Positions 43,873 to 51,627 of a DNA stretch of 64,000 nucleotides are shown piece after piece; position 1 is the stretch's first letter; each line of letters begins with the position of its first letter. A program made the translations under genes and the position numbers. The stretch spans positions 1 through 64,000 of the forward strand of contig NZ_QXJP01000015.1 of the NCBI RefSeq assembly GCF_004115085.1, written 5' to 3'. The notes under the pieces were generated by a model, which was not told the origin of the DNA, searched no databases, and worked only from the letters and a program-made list of their open reading frames with translations. Origin of the DNA: Longirhabdus pacifica (GTDB taxonomy: Bacteria > Bacillota > Bacilli > Paenibacillales > DSM-105158).

Positions 43873-44000
43873 CGTTCTGTTACTATGCAGTTGCTAAAAA
43901 AGGATAGACTTATCCCGTTAGCTGCTGCATAAGAAAACATCGCCCGACGGATGTATAAAAATTCCAACACTTTACCGCGAGTCAATACAGAACGTTTCAT
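43869..44000 (-). CDS. 43-codon leader ORF of the ABC-F gene
   Basis: A small ORF begins MKRSVLTRGKVLEF and ends FFSNCIVTER. It has an unusually complete ribosome binding site, AAAGGAGGTGG, 11 bases before the ATG. It is basic at the N-terminus and hydrophobic in the middle. It sits between a clear SigA promoter and two terminators in front of the ABC-F gene. I do not recognise it as a known protein. Its position suggests a regulatory peptide whose translation state, for example ribosome stalling by an antibiotic, decides termination. It could instead be a genuine small protein. Confidence 0.7.
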   Translation of the reverse strand: MKRSVLTRGKVLEFLYIRRAMFSYAAANGISLSFFSNCIVTER

Positions 44001-44064
44001 CTCTTTATCCACCTCCTTTTCAACATGTACAAATTTCATTACACTTCATTTTGATCACCCTATT

Positions 44065-44093
44065 ATTGTAAAAGAGAACCATTTTTTTTGCAA
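44065..44093 (-). promoter_or_regulatory. SigA promoter of the leader ORF/ABC-F unit
   Basis: On the minus strand TTGCAA (44088-44093) and TACAAT (44065-44070) are exactly 17 bp apart. Transcription would start near 44058, about 58 bases before the leader ATG. It lies just past the 3' end of the NUDIX gene. Confidence 0.75.
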
Positions 44094-44125
44094 GGGGAAC
44101 TGGTGCATAGTATTTTCTCTTACTT

Positions 44126-44569
44126 TTAATCTAAAAATTTCTCTATAACGGGTAGATCTGGCGGACTAATGTTAGAAGGGAGTTCATCTATAGAAAAAAA
44201 TTGTAATGCTGCTACTTCGCTCTTCTCTTCCACTAAGCTACCGGAATAATTTCTGCAAATATAAGCTGACACAACCATATACACTTCATCTCCATTTGGA
44301 TACTGGTAATATAGTGATGGACCAGAAAATACATCAAATAGGTTTAAATCTTTCGCAATTAAACCTGTCTCCTCTTCTAATTCTCTTTTAGCAGCTTGTT
44401 CTAATGTTTCCCCCATTTCTAACGCACCACCACATAAGCCCCAACAATCGTTATCTTTTCGCAACTGCAACAGTATTTGATTTGATTCATTTATGACAAT
44501 GACGCAGGCTCCTGCCATGATTATTGGCTTGGAACCTACAACTTTCCTCATTTCAGAAATGTAGCCCAT
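44126..44569 (-). CDS. NUDIX hydrolase
   Basis: The 147-residue protein carries a complete Nudix box, GGALEMGETLEQAAKREL followed by EEETGL, matching G-x5-E-x7-R-E-U-x-E-E-x-G-U. Nudix enzymes hydrolyse nucleoside diphosphates linked to another group; the substrate here is unknown. The beginning (KPIIMAGACVIVINESNQILLQLR) is the usual first strand pair. The ribosome binding site is weak, so ATG at 44551 is an alternative start. It is transcribed alone on the minus strand. Confidence 0.9.
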   Translation of the reverse strand: MGYISEMRKVVGSKPIIMAGACVIVINESNQILLQLRKDNDCWGLCGGALEMGETLEQAAKRELEEETGLIAKDLNLFDVFSGPSLYYQYPNGDEVYMVVSAYICRNYSGSLVEEKSEVAALQFFSIDELPSNISPPDLPVIEKFLD

Positions 44570-44792
44570 ACTGTATTCACGACCTTTTCATGCATTCGAC
44601 ATTCGGATATTAACTAATATTAATAAACTCTATACATTTTATAATATATCATTATTTTACATTTTTTTATTTTATTATACATATTATGTAGAATAAAATA
44701 CATAAAAATATTAATTTTATAGTAGAAAAGAAGGATCTTTTGTATTTTTATAGAATATAGAAATTAAATAATTTAAAAAGGTGGTACTAAAG

Positions 44793-45128
44793 TTGGATAA
44801 TTTATTGTCTAAACACGATTTAACAACACAGCAACTACAGATGCTTTCTGGTGAATTTGAAAAAAGAAAAAAATCAACAGGAACTACATGGATATTGTGG
44901 CTTTTCCTGGGAGGTATAGGAGGTCATCGTTACTATTTAGGTAATATTCCTCAAGCAATAATTATGACACTTACACTTGGATTCTTAGGATTTTGGACAC
45001 TAATTGATGCTTTCATGATCTCTGGTGCTATTCGTAAAGCAAATGAAAAGATTGAAAGTGAGATTATTCAAAATATCCAAGTAATGAATAGTGCAAAACA
45101 AAATGATGCTAATGTTCCAGCCATGTAA
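44793..45128 (+). CDS. TM2 domain-containing membrane protein
   Basis: The 111-residue protein has the TM2 domain: the first membrane helix with WILWLFLGGIGGHRYYLGN, then the turn and second helix with TLGFLGFWTLIDAFMI. A helical N-terminal part (about 1-35) and a polar C-terminal tail face the cytoplasm. TM2 proteins have no settled function in bacteria. The start is TTG at 44793, 8 bases after AAAGGTGG; GTG at 44781 overlaps that site. A strong terminator follows. Confidence 0.85.
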   Translation: MDNLLSKHDLTTQQLQMLSGEFEKRKKSTGTTWILWLFLGGIGGHRYYLGNIPQAIIMTLTLGFLGFWTLIDAFMISGAIRKANEKIESEIIQNIQVMNSAKQNDANVPAM

Positions 45129-45171
45129 AGATGGACGAATATCATACTCCCATTAACAAAAAATTTTGGAT

Positions 45172-45200
45172 AACAGTAGCTGATATGGCTACTGTTTTTT
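45172..45200 (+). terminator. Intrinsic terminator after TM2 gene
   Basis: AACAGTAGC (45172-45180) pairs with GCTACTGTT (45188-45196) around a 7-base loop and is followed by a T run. The rest of 45129-45348 shows no gene. Confidence 0.9.
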
Positions 45201-45348
45201 TTAAAAAGTTAGAAAAATAAAAAGATGAAGCACTAGAAGTTGTCCATATGACAATACAATGGCTTGAGGCCACTATAAGCTTTCAAACAGCGTTTATTCA
45301 ACGTCATCTTTTTGAAATTTTAAAGATTCAGTTAGAGCAGAAAATCTA

Positions 45349-45774
45349 TCATTTATTTTTTAGTGTTAAATCAACTAACAAATCAAGTAAGGAATCATTT
45401 GCTTCTTTGTTATAAGGATCGGCTGACAACGCACTCAACCATGTTTTGATTTCATCATGCTCCGAAGATGATTTCATTGAATCCCATTGCTCAATATACA
45501 TACCAAGAAAAGATAGAGTAAGCTCTAGATCACTATTCAATATTTTTGCAATGAATTCCGCCTCTTCTTGTCCTGTTAATGCATTCTGTTTTTCTACCCC
45601 ATTGACGTTATTTAATGCATAGAATGTACGTTGTAAGCTATTTGTTAATTGTTCCTCTGCATTATTTTTTATTTCTCTAAGTTCTATTGTTTCCTTATGC
45701 TGGCTCATACTAAAAAAAATCAATACAACTAACAGTGGACTTAATATAATGACTATTATGCTATTTTTCCTCAT
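45349..45774 (-). CDS. Hypothetical membrane-anchored protein
   Basis: The 141-residue protein has one N-terminal hydrophobic helix (IIVIILSPLLVVLIFFSM, about 5-23) followed by a helical, mostly acidic domain. No Cys in lipobox position is present, so it is either a signal-anchored or a secreted protein. Segment LTGQEEAEFIAKILN and the ending SLLDLLVDLTLKNK resemble no family I recognise. The start is supported by GGGGAGAGG just upstream. It is a single gene with no informative neighbour. Confidence 0.65.
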   Translation of the reverse strand: MRKNSIIVIILSPLLVVLIFFSMSQHKETIELREIKNNAEEQLTNSLQRTFYALNNVNGVEKQNALTGQEEAEFIAKILNSDLELTLSFLGMYIEQWDSMKSSSEHDEIKTWLSALSADPYNKEANDSLLDLLVDLTLKNK

Positions 45775-45974
45775 GTTCCTCTCCCCTTTTCATTACACGG
45801 AAATTAAAACCATATATTTAAACAATTTTACCATATAGATTGAACATCATATATATATCCGTATAATTTATGATTGTTTTCTAGGAAAATGAATGTCACT
45901 TTATTCATTACACCGTAAGGTATCTATATCTACAATAAGCAGAACAGGGAAGATTTGTTACAATGATTACGATG

Positions 45975-46016
45975 GCTGGAGCAAGTTGATACATGACATA
46001 CTCCAGCGTTTATAAT
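45975..46016 (+). promoter_or_regulatory. Promoter with 19-bp spacer and inverted repeat, aldo/keto reductase
   Basis: TTGATA (45986-45991) and TATAAT (46011-46016) are 19 bp apart. The inverted repeat GCTGGAG (45975-45981) / CTCCAGC (46001-46007) straddles the -35 box. Over-long 19-bp spacers are characteristic of MerR-family controlled promoters, though other regulators are possible. No other feature is seen in 45775-46080. Confidence 0.45.
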
Positions 46017-46080
46017 AAAATTTTATCAGGAGATACATTTTATAAAAACGTACACATATAGAGAAAGGAAGTCAAAATAA

Positions 46081-46998
46081 ATGAAAACGATACCATTAGG
46101 TACAACGACGCTGCAAGTTCCGTCTGTAGCAGTAGGTTGTATGCGAATTAATCAATTAGATAAACAAGAAGCAGAGAAGTTTGTTCAAACAGCATTAGAT
46201 GAGGGTGCAAACTTTTTTGACCATGCAGACATTTATGGAGGAGGAGAATGTGAAGTCATATTTGCGGATGCAGTGAACATGAATAGTACCGTTCGCGAAA
46301 AACTCATTCTTCAATCTAAATGCGGCATCAGGGAAGGTCAATTCGATTTCTCTAAAGACTACATTTTAACATCTGTTGACGACATTCTAAACCGATTGAA
46401 AACGGACTATCTTGATGTCTTGCATTTGCACCGTCCTGATGCATTAATGGAACCAGATGAAGTTGCTGAAGCTTTTGATATACTTGAACGTAGCGGTAAA
46501 GTTCGTCACTTTGGTGTTTCCAATCAAAATCCGATGCAAATACAGCTACTGAAAAAATCAGTAAGACAACCTATTGTCGCGAATCAACTGCAACTTAGCA
46601 TTACCAATGCGAACATGATTTCTAACGGAATGAACGTCAATATGCTCAATGAATCTGCTGTAAATCGTGATGGCAGTGTACTAGATTTTTGTAGATTGCA
46701 CGATATTACGATTCAACCATGGTCTCCATTTCAATACGGATTTTTCGAAGGTATATTCTTGGGTAATGAAAAATTTCCTGCTTTGAATGCAACCATTAAT
46801 GACATCGCAGCAAAATACGAAGTCTCGAATACAACCATTGCGCTAGCATGGATTCTGCGTCATCCTGCACAGATGCAACCTGTAGTGGGAACAACGAATA
46901 TGCAACGTCTGAAGGACTGTTTTAAAGCAGCAGATATCTACTTAACTAGAAAAGAGTGGTACGATATTTACTGTGCAGCTGGTAATGTATTGCCGTAA
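46081..46998 (+). CDS. Aldo/keto reductase (YdhF-like)
   Basis: The 305-residue NADPH-dependent (beta/alpha)8 oxidoreductase has the catalytic residues in order: D and Y in FFDHADIYGGGECE, K in LILQSKCGI and H in DVLHLHRPD. The cofactor region VVGTTNMQRLKDCFKAADI lies near the end. It reduces aldehydes or ketones; the substrate is unknown. It is closest to the E. coli YdhF subgroup. The start follows AAAGGAAG. It is a single gene, and the unusual promoter suggests induction by a small molecule or redox stress. Confidence 0.92.
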   Translation: MKTIPLGTTTLQVPSVAVGCMRINQLDKQEAEKFVQTALDEGANFFDHADIYGGGECEVIFADAVNMNSTVREKLILQSKCGIREGQFDFSKDYILTSVDDILNRLKTDYLDVLHLHRPDALMEPDEVAEAFDILERSGKVRHFGVSNQNPMQIQLLKKSVRQPIVANQLQLSITNANMISNGMNVNMLNESAVNRDGSVLDFCRLHDITIQPWSPFQYGFFEGIFLGNEKFPALNATINDIAAKYEVSNTTIALAWILRHPAQMQPVVGTTNMQRLKDCFKAADIYLTRKEWYDIYCAAGNVLP

Positions 46999-47048
46999 GT
47001 TTGTCGTAGCTAGTATGATTCAATTTAAAGTCACAAAATAAATACATT

Positions 47049-47081
47049 AAAAAACCTTCGGGGTTGCTTTCCTCCCGAAGG
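47049..47081 (-). terminator. Intrinsic terminator after cysteine-rich gene
   Basis: On the minus strand CCTTCGGG pairs with CCCGAAGG around an 11-base loop, followed by six T residues. It starts 8 bases after the stop codon at 47089. Confidence 0.85.
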
Positions 47082-47088
47082 ATTACAT

Positions 47089-47523
47089 TTAAAGTTTCAC
47101 CCTCTTATTTCCTATTTTAATTACTTTACCTTTGTTATTAAATACTACTTTTCTATTTACTAATACTCCATTCTCTAAAAATTGTGCAAAAGCTCTTTTT
47201 TTATTTTTATTTTTAAGTCTAGGGACTTTAGTAACTTTTAAGTTCATTACTCTTCTTGATGGCATATTAATTGTTGTCGTTTGTATCGTTTGACTTGGAG
47301 AGAGGTTCAGAAACGTTTGCCCATTTCTTTGCTTGACTGTAACATTGGCATTGGAGATTTGAATGAAAAATGGACAAGTACAAAATGCGAAGCATGTGCA
47401 ATTTGCATCATCTTGACAAGGAAAGAAAAAAGAACAAAAATCACCCTCATCTGCACACTGTCCTAGCATGGATCGTAAGTTCACAGTTTTTCTTGTAACT
47501 TTCACAGATTTATTTCTTAACAC
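47089..47523 (-). CDS. Cysteine-rich hypothetical protein, probable sporulation gene
   Basis: The 144-residue protein has seven cysteines within about 30 residues near the N-terminus (CADEGDFCSFFFPCQ, then CTCFAFCTCPFF). The C-terminal half is strongly basic, ending VVFNNKGKVIKIGNKRVKL. There is no signal peptide. I recognise no family. Cys-rich and Lys-rich proteins of this size are common in spore coats, and a SigK-type -10 (CATACTATA) lies just upstream, so a coat or exosporium role is inferred. The start is GTG at 47523 behind AGGGGGTGA. It has its own terminator. Confidence 0.65.
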   Translation of the reverse strand: MLRNKSVKVTRKTVNLRSMLGQCADEGDFCSFFFPCQDDANCTCFAFCTCPFFIQISNANVTVKQRNGQTFLNLSPSQTIQTTTINMPSRRVMNLKVTKVPRLKNKNKKRAFAQFLENGVLVNRKVVFNNKGKVIKIGNKRVKL

Positions 47524-47542
47524 AAATAGTCACCCCCTGCTT

Positions 47543-47551
47543 TATAGTATG
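47543..47551 (-). promoter_or_regulatory. SigK-like -10 element upstream of cysteine-rich gene
   Basis: On the minus strand CATACTATA matches the SigK -10 consensus CATANNNTA. It is 20 bases upstream of the GTG start, placing transcription start around 47536. The -35 AC dinucleotide is not at the exact distance, so this is suggestive only. Confidence 0.45.
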
Positions 47552-47603
47552 AGGTTGTTTATGTTTTGCTTGTACGAACTAAGTAGTGTAATTGCTTCAT
47601 AAT

Positions 47604-47641
47604 AAAAAAATAAGTAGACCCTGAAAGATCTACTTATTTTT
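47604..47641 (-). terminator. Intrinsic terminator after rlmD
   Basis: AAATAAGTAGA (47608-47618) and TCTACTTATTT (47629-47639) form an 11-bp stem with a 10-base loop, with T residues on the minus strand side. It could also act on the plus strand. Confidence 0.8.
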
Positions 47642-47710
47642 AAATACCACATTGCATGGCTATATGGTTTTCCATTTTGATTTTTTTACAAATCAACACA
47701 ATGACCGCTT

Positions 47711-49153
47711 CTATACCTTAACTAACAACGCCACAGTTTCCACATGGGTAGTGTGAGGGAACATATCTACAGGCTGTACTTCCATTACTTTGTATCCACC
47801 TTCTGTGAGTATATGCACATCACGAGCTAGCGTAGATGGATTACAAGACACATAGACGACGCGTTTGGGCGTCATTTCGATGATGGTATCTAACAATGTC
47901 TTATCGCACCCTTTGCGAGGTGGATCAACGACGATAACATCTGCCATAACTCCGTTCTGTTTCCATGCAGGAATGACTTCTTCTGCCTTTCCTGTTTCGA
48001 AAACAACATTATCGATGTGATTTAATGTTGCATTGTAAGTTGCATCTTTTATGGCTTGTTCTACAATCTCTACTCCATACACTTTTTTGGCATGTTGTGC
48101 TAAAAATAATGAGATGGTGCCTATACCACAATACGCATCGATGACGATTTCTTCTCCTGACAAATCTGCATATTGCAGTGCTTTGTCATAAAGTATTTTC
48201 GTTTGTTCTGGATTCACTTGATAAAATGATGTTGCAGAAATGGCAAAACGAACGTCTCCTATATGGTCATAAATTTCTTTCTGACCCCAAAGTACGATCG
48301 TCTCATGTCCTAATAACGTATTCGTTCTTTTCTCATTGATGTTTTGACAAATACTTTTTACCTGAGGGAACTGAGATGTAATCCGATCTATCCATTGCTG
48401 TTTATGTGGGATTTTTCTCCCGTTTGTGATGAACACCACCATCACTTCTCCAGTATGAAAACCTGTTCTGACCATGACCTGACGCAGCAGTCCAGTATGC
48501 GTCATTTCATCGTAAGTGGAGATACCTAGCTCTGACGCGATTTGTTTTATCGCTAAAATAACGTTATCGTTTTGTTCATGTTGAATCATACATGACTCCA
48601 TATCAATGATACGATGCGTACGAGGAGCGTAAAAACCAGCAACCATTGCACCTTCTTCTTGCCCAAAAGGAACCATTGCTTTATTACGGTATGCCCATGG
48701 ATGTTCCATACCTAACGTGGGATGAACGATCGTTTCATGCTGCACCTGATGTGAAGCTTCATTTTTAACCTTTTCACTCTCCAATGTATCATCTTCGTTC
48801 ACCATGGTTACATTTAATTTACCAATTCGTTGTAAATTATCGAATACTTGCTGCTGCTTATATTGTAACTGCTGTTCGTAACGGAGGTGTTGCAACTGAC
48901 AGCCTCCACAGCTAGAAAAATGTACACAATCAGGCTGTACTCTGTATTCACCAGATTCCAATACTTCCATCAACTTAGCATATCCGTATTTTTTCTTTAC
49001 TTTAATCACTTTCACTTCTGCTTTATCTCCAGGAAGTGCGCCATCAACAAAAAGAGTAAACCCATCCACCTGGCCTACTCCCATACCTTCATGTGTTAAT
49101 CCTTTGATCGTGATGATATACCTCTCGTTTTTACTTACAGGTAACGTTGTCAT
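47711..49153 (-). CDS. rlmD: 23S rRNA (uracil-C5)-methyltransferase, RlmCD/RumA type
   Basis: This SAM enzyme makes 5-methyluridine in 23S rRNA; the Bacillus homologue modifies two positions. The 480-residue protein has an N-terminal TRAM domain (about 12-70), then the iron-sulfur cysteines CVHFSSCGGC plus a later Cys in SCMIQHEQ. The methyltransferase domain follows: DAYCGIGTISLFLA (SAM), VDPPRKGCDKTLL and YVSCNPSTLARD (catalytic Cys). The start at 49153 has AAAGGAT 6-7 bases upstream; ATGs at 49198 and 49174 are less supported. dgkB is directly upstream on the same strand, as in B. subtilis. Confidence 0.93.
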   Translation of the reverse strand: MTTLPVSKNERYIITIKGLTHEGMGVGQVDGFTLFVDGALPGDKAEVKVIKVKKKYGYAKLMEVLESGEYRVQPDCVHFSSCGGCQLQHLRYEQQLQYKQQQVFDNLQRIGKLNVTMVNEDDTLESEKVKNEASHQVQHETIVHPTLGMEHPWAYRNKAMVPFGQEEGAMVAGFYAPRTHRIIDMESCMIQHEQNDNVILAIKQIASELGISTYDEMTHTGLLRQVMVRTGFHTGEVMVVFITNGRKIPHKQQWIDRITSQFPQVKSICQNINEKRTNTLLGHETIVLWGQKEIYDHIGDVRFAISATSFYQVNPEQTKILYDKALQYADLSGEEIVIDAYCGIGTISLFLAQHAKKVYGVEIVEQAIKDATYNATLNHIDNVVFETGKAEEVIPAWKQNGVMADVIVVDPPRKGCDKTLLDTIIEMTPKRVVYVSCNPSTLARDVHILTEGGYKVMEVQPVDMFPHTTHVETVALLVKV

Positions 49154-49238
49154 ATTTCTATCCTTTGTCTTCATGTTAACTAACTTCCACTCCGCCATAG
49201 ATGTATTATTTTTCCATGCTAATTTAAAATTAACACCA

Positions 49239-50144
49239 TTAATATTTGCTTTTACCAGATGGATCTACAAAAAACTCAATATGTTCACGAAGATTTTTAA
49301 AATGACAAGGTAATGTACCTCCATATTCTCCGTCAAGATTTAACTGGGTGAGCTTAGAAGCCTGAACGTCTACTTCATCTGCTTGAAAATGTATCACCAG
49401 ATCATCATGAATATGTTCCCCGCGTAGCGCTAGCGTTACGACACGAATAAACTCAGCTAAATTACATTTTTTAAGCAAAATAACATCAAACAATCCGTCT
49501 TGCAAGTCTGCTTGAGGTGCCAGCTTTTCAAATCCACCGACAGAATTACTATTAGAGATCAGAAAGAGCATGAACTCCCCTTCATAAAAGTGCTCATTGG
49601 CATGAACTTTTAATGCTGTTGGTTTTATTCTTGGCAACAGCTCTAAACCTTTCATGTAATAAGCCAGTTGACCCAGCATCGTTTTTAACCGACTCGGAAC
49701 TTCATAGGTTAATTCCGTCATCGATCCTCCACCAGCAATATTAATAAAATATTTATCATTCACTCTACCGATATCTAACGCAGAGCAATGTTCATTCACG
49801 ATAATTTCACATGCTTTTTTCCAATATTTAGGTATTCCTAGTGCGCGAGCAAAGTCGTTTGTTGTTCCTACTGGAATAATGCCTAGTTGCGGTCGAAAAG
49901 ATTTTTCGGCCATCCCATTAACAACTTCGTTAATCGTTCCATCTCCACCTGCTGCAATGATGATGTCGTATTCTCTTTCCACTGCTTTTTCTGCCGCAAG
50001 TTTGGCATCTCCTTCACTCGTTGTTGCGTGTGTGGAAGTCTCCACATCATGTTCTTCGAGATATTGTAATATGTCAGGAAGCTTTCTTTTCATTTCTTCT
50101 CTTCCTGAAGTAGGATTATAAATCAAGCGGGCTCTTTTTCCCAT
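49239..50144 (-). CDS. dgkB: Diacylglycerol kinase DgkB
   Basis: DgkB phosphorylates diacylglycerol released by lipoteichoic acid synthesis and returns it to phosphatidate. The 301-residue soluble kinase starts RARLIYNPTSGRE and has the nucleotide motif IIIAAGGDGTINEVVNG. PVGTTNDFARALGIP and NIAGGGSMTEL also match. The essential GGDGT is intact. The start follows AAAGGAGTATGAAAC. With rlmD downstream this is the conserved dgkB-rlmCD pair. Confidence 0.95.
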   Translation of the reverse strand: MGKRARLIYNPTSGREEMKRKLPDILQYLEEHDVETSTHATTSEGDAKLAAEKAVEREYDIIIAAGGDGTINEVVNGMAEKSFRPQLGIIPVGTTNDFARALGIPKYWKKACEIIVNEHCSALDIGRVNDKYFINIAGGGSMTELTYEVPSRLKTMLGQLAYYMKGLELLPRIKPTALKVHANEHFYEGEFMLFLISNSNSVGGFEKLAPQADLQDGLFDVILLKKCNLAEFIRVVTLALRGEHIHDDLVIHFQADEVDVQASKLTQLNLDGEYGGTLPCHFKNLREHIEFFVDPSGKSKY

Positions 50145-50172
50145 GTTTCATACTCCTTTAGTCTAGATCAAA

Positions 50173-50961
50173 TCATACCAAGCTTTGTGTACGTATTGCA
50201 TCCTTTATCTGCTGTTCCATCCATGCGGTAATCAGAGGATCTGGCAACATTGCTTGTTCAATATATCGGCAAGATATAGTGGAGATTCTAGATGGAATAA
50301 CTTGATTGATGAAATACCCTTTGCTTAGAAATAAAGGAACAACCGTAATGTCGCAATTCGGTTCTTCTTTTTTCCATTTACTTAATGTAGAAGGTAGCTG
50401 GTCAGGCAACAGTAACGCAATGTCCACTGCTTTGACGTGAGAACGTTCTTTTACTTGTGAAGCAACACTTCTCATCCCTTGCTCCCACTTTTCTTTAAAC
50501 CCAGATTCATTGCTTCCATGACCGACTAGTATGATGATTTCCTTTTCAGGCTGATGGATTACAGGTTGTATTTTAGCTGCAATCATTTCTGCTACGATCG
50601 GATGATCATCCAATGGATCGCACAATGTCATTTGTGCTTTCATGCGGAAAGGTTGTAAGTCAGTTGGTATGGTCGGATTACTCTGTGCACCAAGGGCGTA
50701 ATGAATTTCATCCATATGCGTACTTCCTGAGGAAACAAATAAAGGCACAACAATGATATGGGTAATACCTCTCCCCTCTAGCTCGTCAATGCCATCTTGT
50801 ATACATCGCCCTTCTACCACTTCCTCCAAAAAAGAACAAACGACAGGAATGTCATACGGTAATGTGATGTCTCCTACAGCTTCGTCAACAAGGTCATTCC
50901 ATCTATTATTTTTTGAACCATGACAAATTATAAGTACACCAGTATTGTTGGACGGTTCCAT
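50173..50961 (-). CDS. CbiX/SirB-like chelatase
   Basis: The 262-residue protein contains two CbiX domains in tandem (about 8-120 and 140-250). Histidines in LIICHGSKNNRW and ILVGHGSNESGF and downstream acidic residues are those used to hold metal and tetrapyrrole. These enzymes insert Fe or Co into sirohydrochlorin for siroheme or cobalamin. No siroheme or cobalamin genes are adjacent, so which metal is inserted cannot be told. The start at 50961 has GGGAG 12 bases upstream. It lies between yerC and dgkB. Confidence 0.85.
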   Translation of the reverse strand: MEPSNNTGVLIICHGSKNNRWNDLVDEAVGDITLPYDIPVVCSFLEEVVEGRCIQDGIDELEGRGITHIIVVPLFVSSGSTHMDEIHYALGAQSNPTIPTDLQPFRMKAQMTLCDPLDDHPIVAEMIAAKIQPVIHQPEKEIIILVGHGSNESGFKEKWEQGMRSVASQVKERSHVKAVDIALLLPDQLPSTLSKWKKEEPNCDITVVPLFLSKGYFINQVIPSRISTISCRYIEQAMLPDPLITAWMEQQIKDAIRTQSLV

Positions 50962-50993
50962 GTCTGATTTATCTCCCTTCCCTTTTTGTCTAT

Positions 50994-51287
50994 TTATTTT
51001 CCTATTCTTTCGAGTGCCATTTTATAACCATCATTCCCATAATTTAAGCAACGTTTCACACGACTAATCGTCGCTGTGCTTGCACCTGTCTCCGCTTCGA
51101 TCTGGTTGTATGTGGCACCTTTTCTCAACATCCTTGCGACTTCTAGTCGTTGCGCAAGGGACTCCATTTCGTTTACTGTACATAAATCATCAAAAAAAAC
51201 GTAACATTCTTCTACAGATTTCAATGTTAGTATGGACTCAAATAGTTGATCTATGGATTTATCATTTAATTTTTTTAGTTGCATCAT
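50994..51287 (-). CDS. yerC: YerC/YecD family TrpR-related DNA-binding protein
   Basis: The 97-residue protein belongs to the TrpR/YerC/YecD family. LAQRLEVARMLRKGATYNQI and ETGASTATISRVKRCLNYG form the helix-turn-helix, and helices before it make the dimer. The B. subtilis homologue is a small putative repressor of unknown target. The start is ATG at 51287, 5 bases after GGGGG, with a second ATG next to it. In B. subtilis yerC lies beside yerB; here yerB follows upstream with one small gene between. Confidence 0.9.
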   Translation of the reverse strand: MMQLKKLNDKSIDQLFESILTLKSVEECYVFFDDLCTVNEMESLAQRLEVARMLRKGATYNQIEAETGASTATISRVKRCLNYGNDGYKMALERIGK

Positions 51288-51479
51288 CGTTTCCCCCTAT
51301 AACCTATAATTACTATACCTATCATACTTTATTTCTTTAATACCTTCAAACTTTAACTTTGTTAAGTGTATAATCATTGCTAACTTCTGCGTTATTTTAC
51401 ATTATAATGTTCACCCTTAAGCTTTTCTTTTTCAATATTGATTCATAAACAACAACTAAATATAAGTTTAACACAAAAA

Positions 51480-51494
51480 TAGAAAGCGCTTTCA
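51480..51494 (+). promoter_or_regulatory. cre-like palindrome
   Basis: TAGAAAGCGCTTTCA has a perfect GAAAGCGCTTTC palindrome and matches the cre consensus except for A in place of the second T. It is 134 bases upstream of the gene at 51628 and about 190 bases upstream of yerC on the other strand. Which gene it serves is unclear. Confidence 0.4.
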
Positions 51495-51594
51495 ATATTT
51501 TTTGACTTTTTCATCATTTTCATTTTCTGCTTATGTTTTTTTATAAATTACTTCAAAAATAGGGCAACCGTCCATACCATTACATGAATACACA

Positions 51595-51603
51595 CATAGC
51601 ATA
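51595..51603 (+). promoter_or_regulatory. SigK-like promoter element
   Basis: CATAGCATA matches CATANNNTA, and an AC dinucleotide lies 17 bases upstream (51576-51577), close to the SigK arrangement AC-N16-CATANNNTA. It is 25 bases before the ATG at 51628. No other feature is seen in 51288-51594 besides the cre-like site. Confidence 0.45.
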
Positions 51604-51627
51604 ATAAAAAAAAGGATTGTGAATGTG

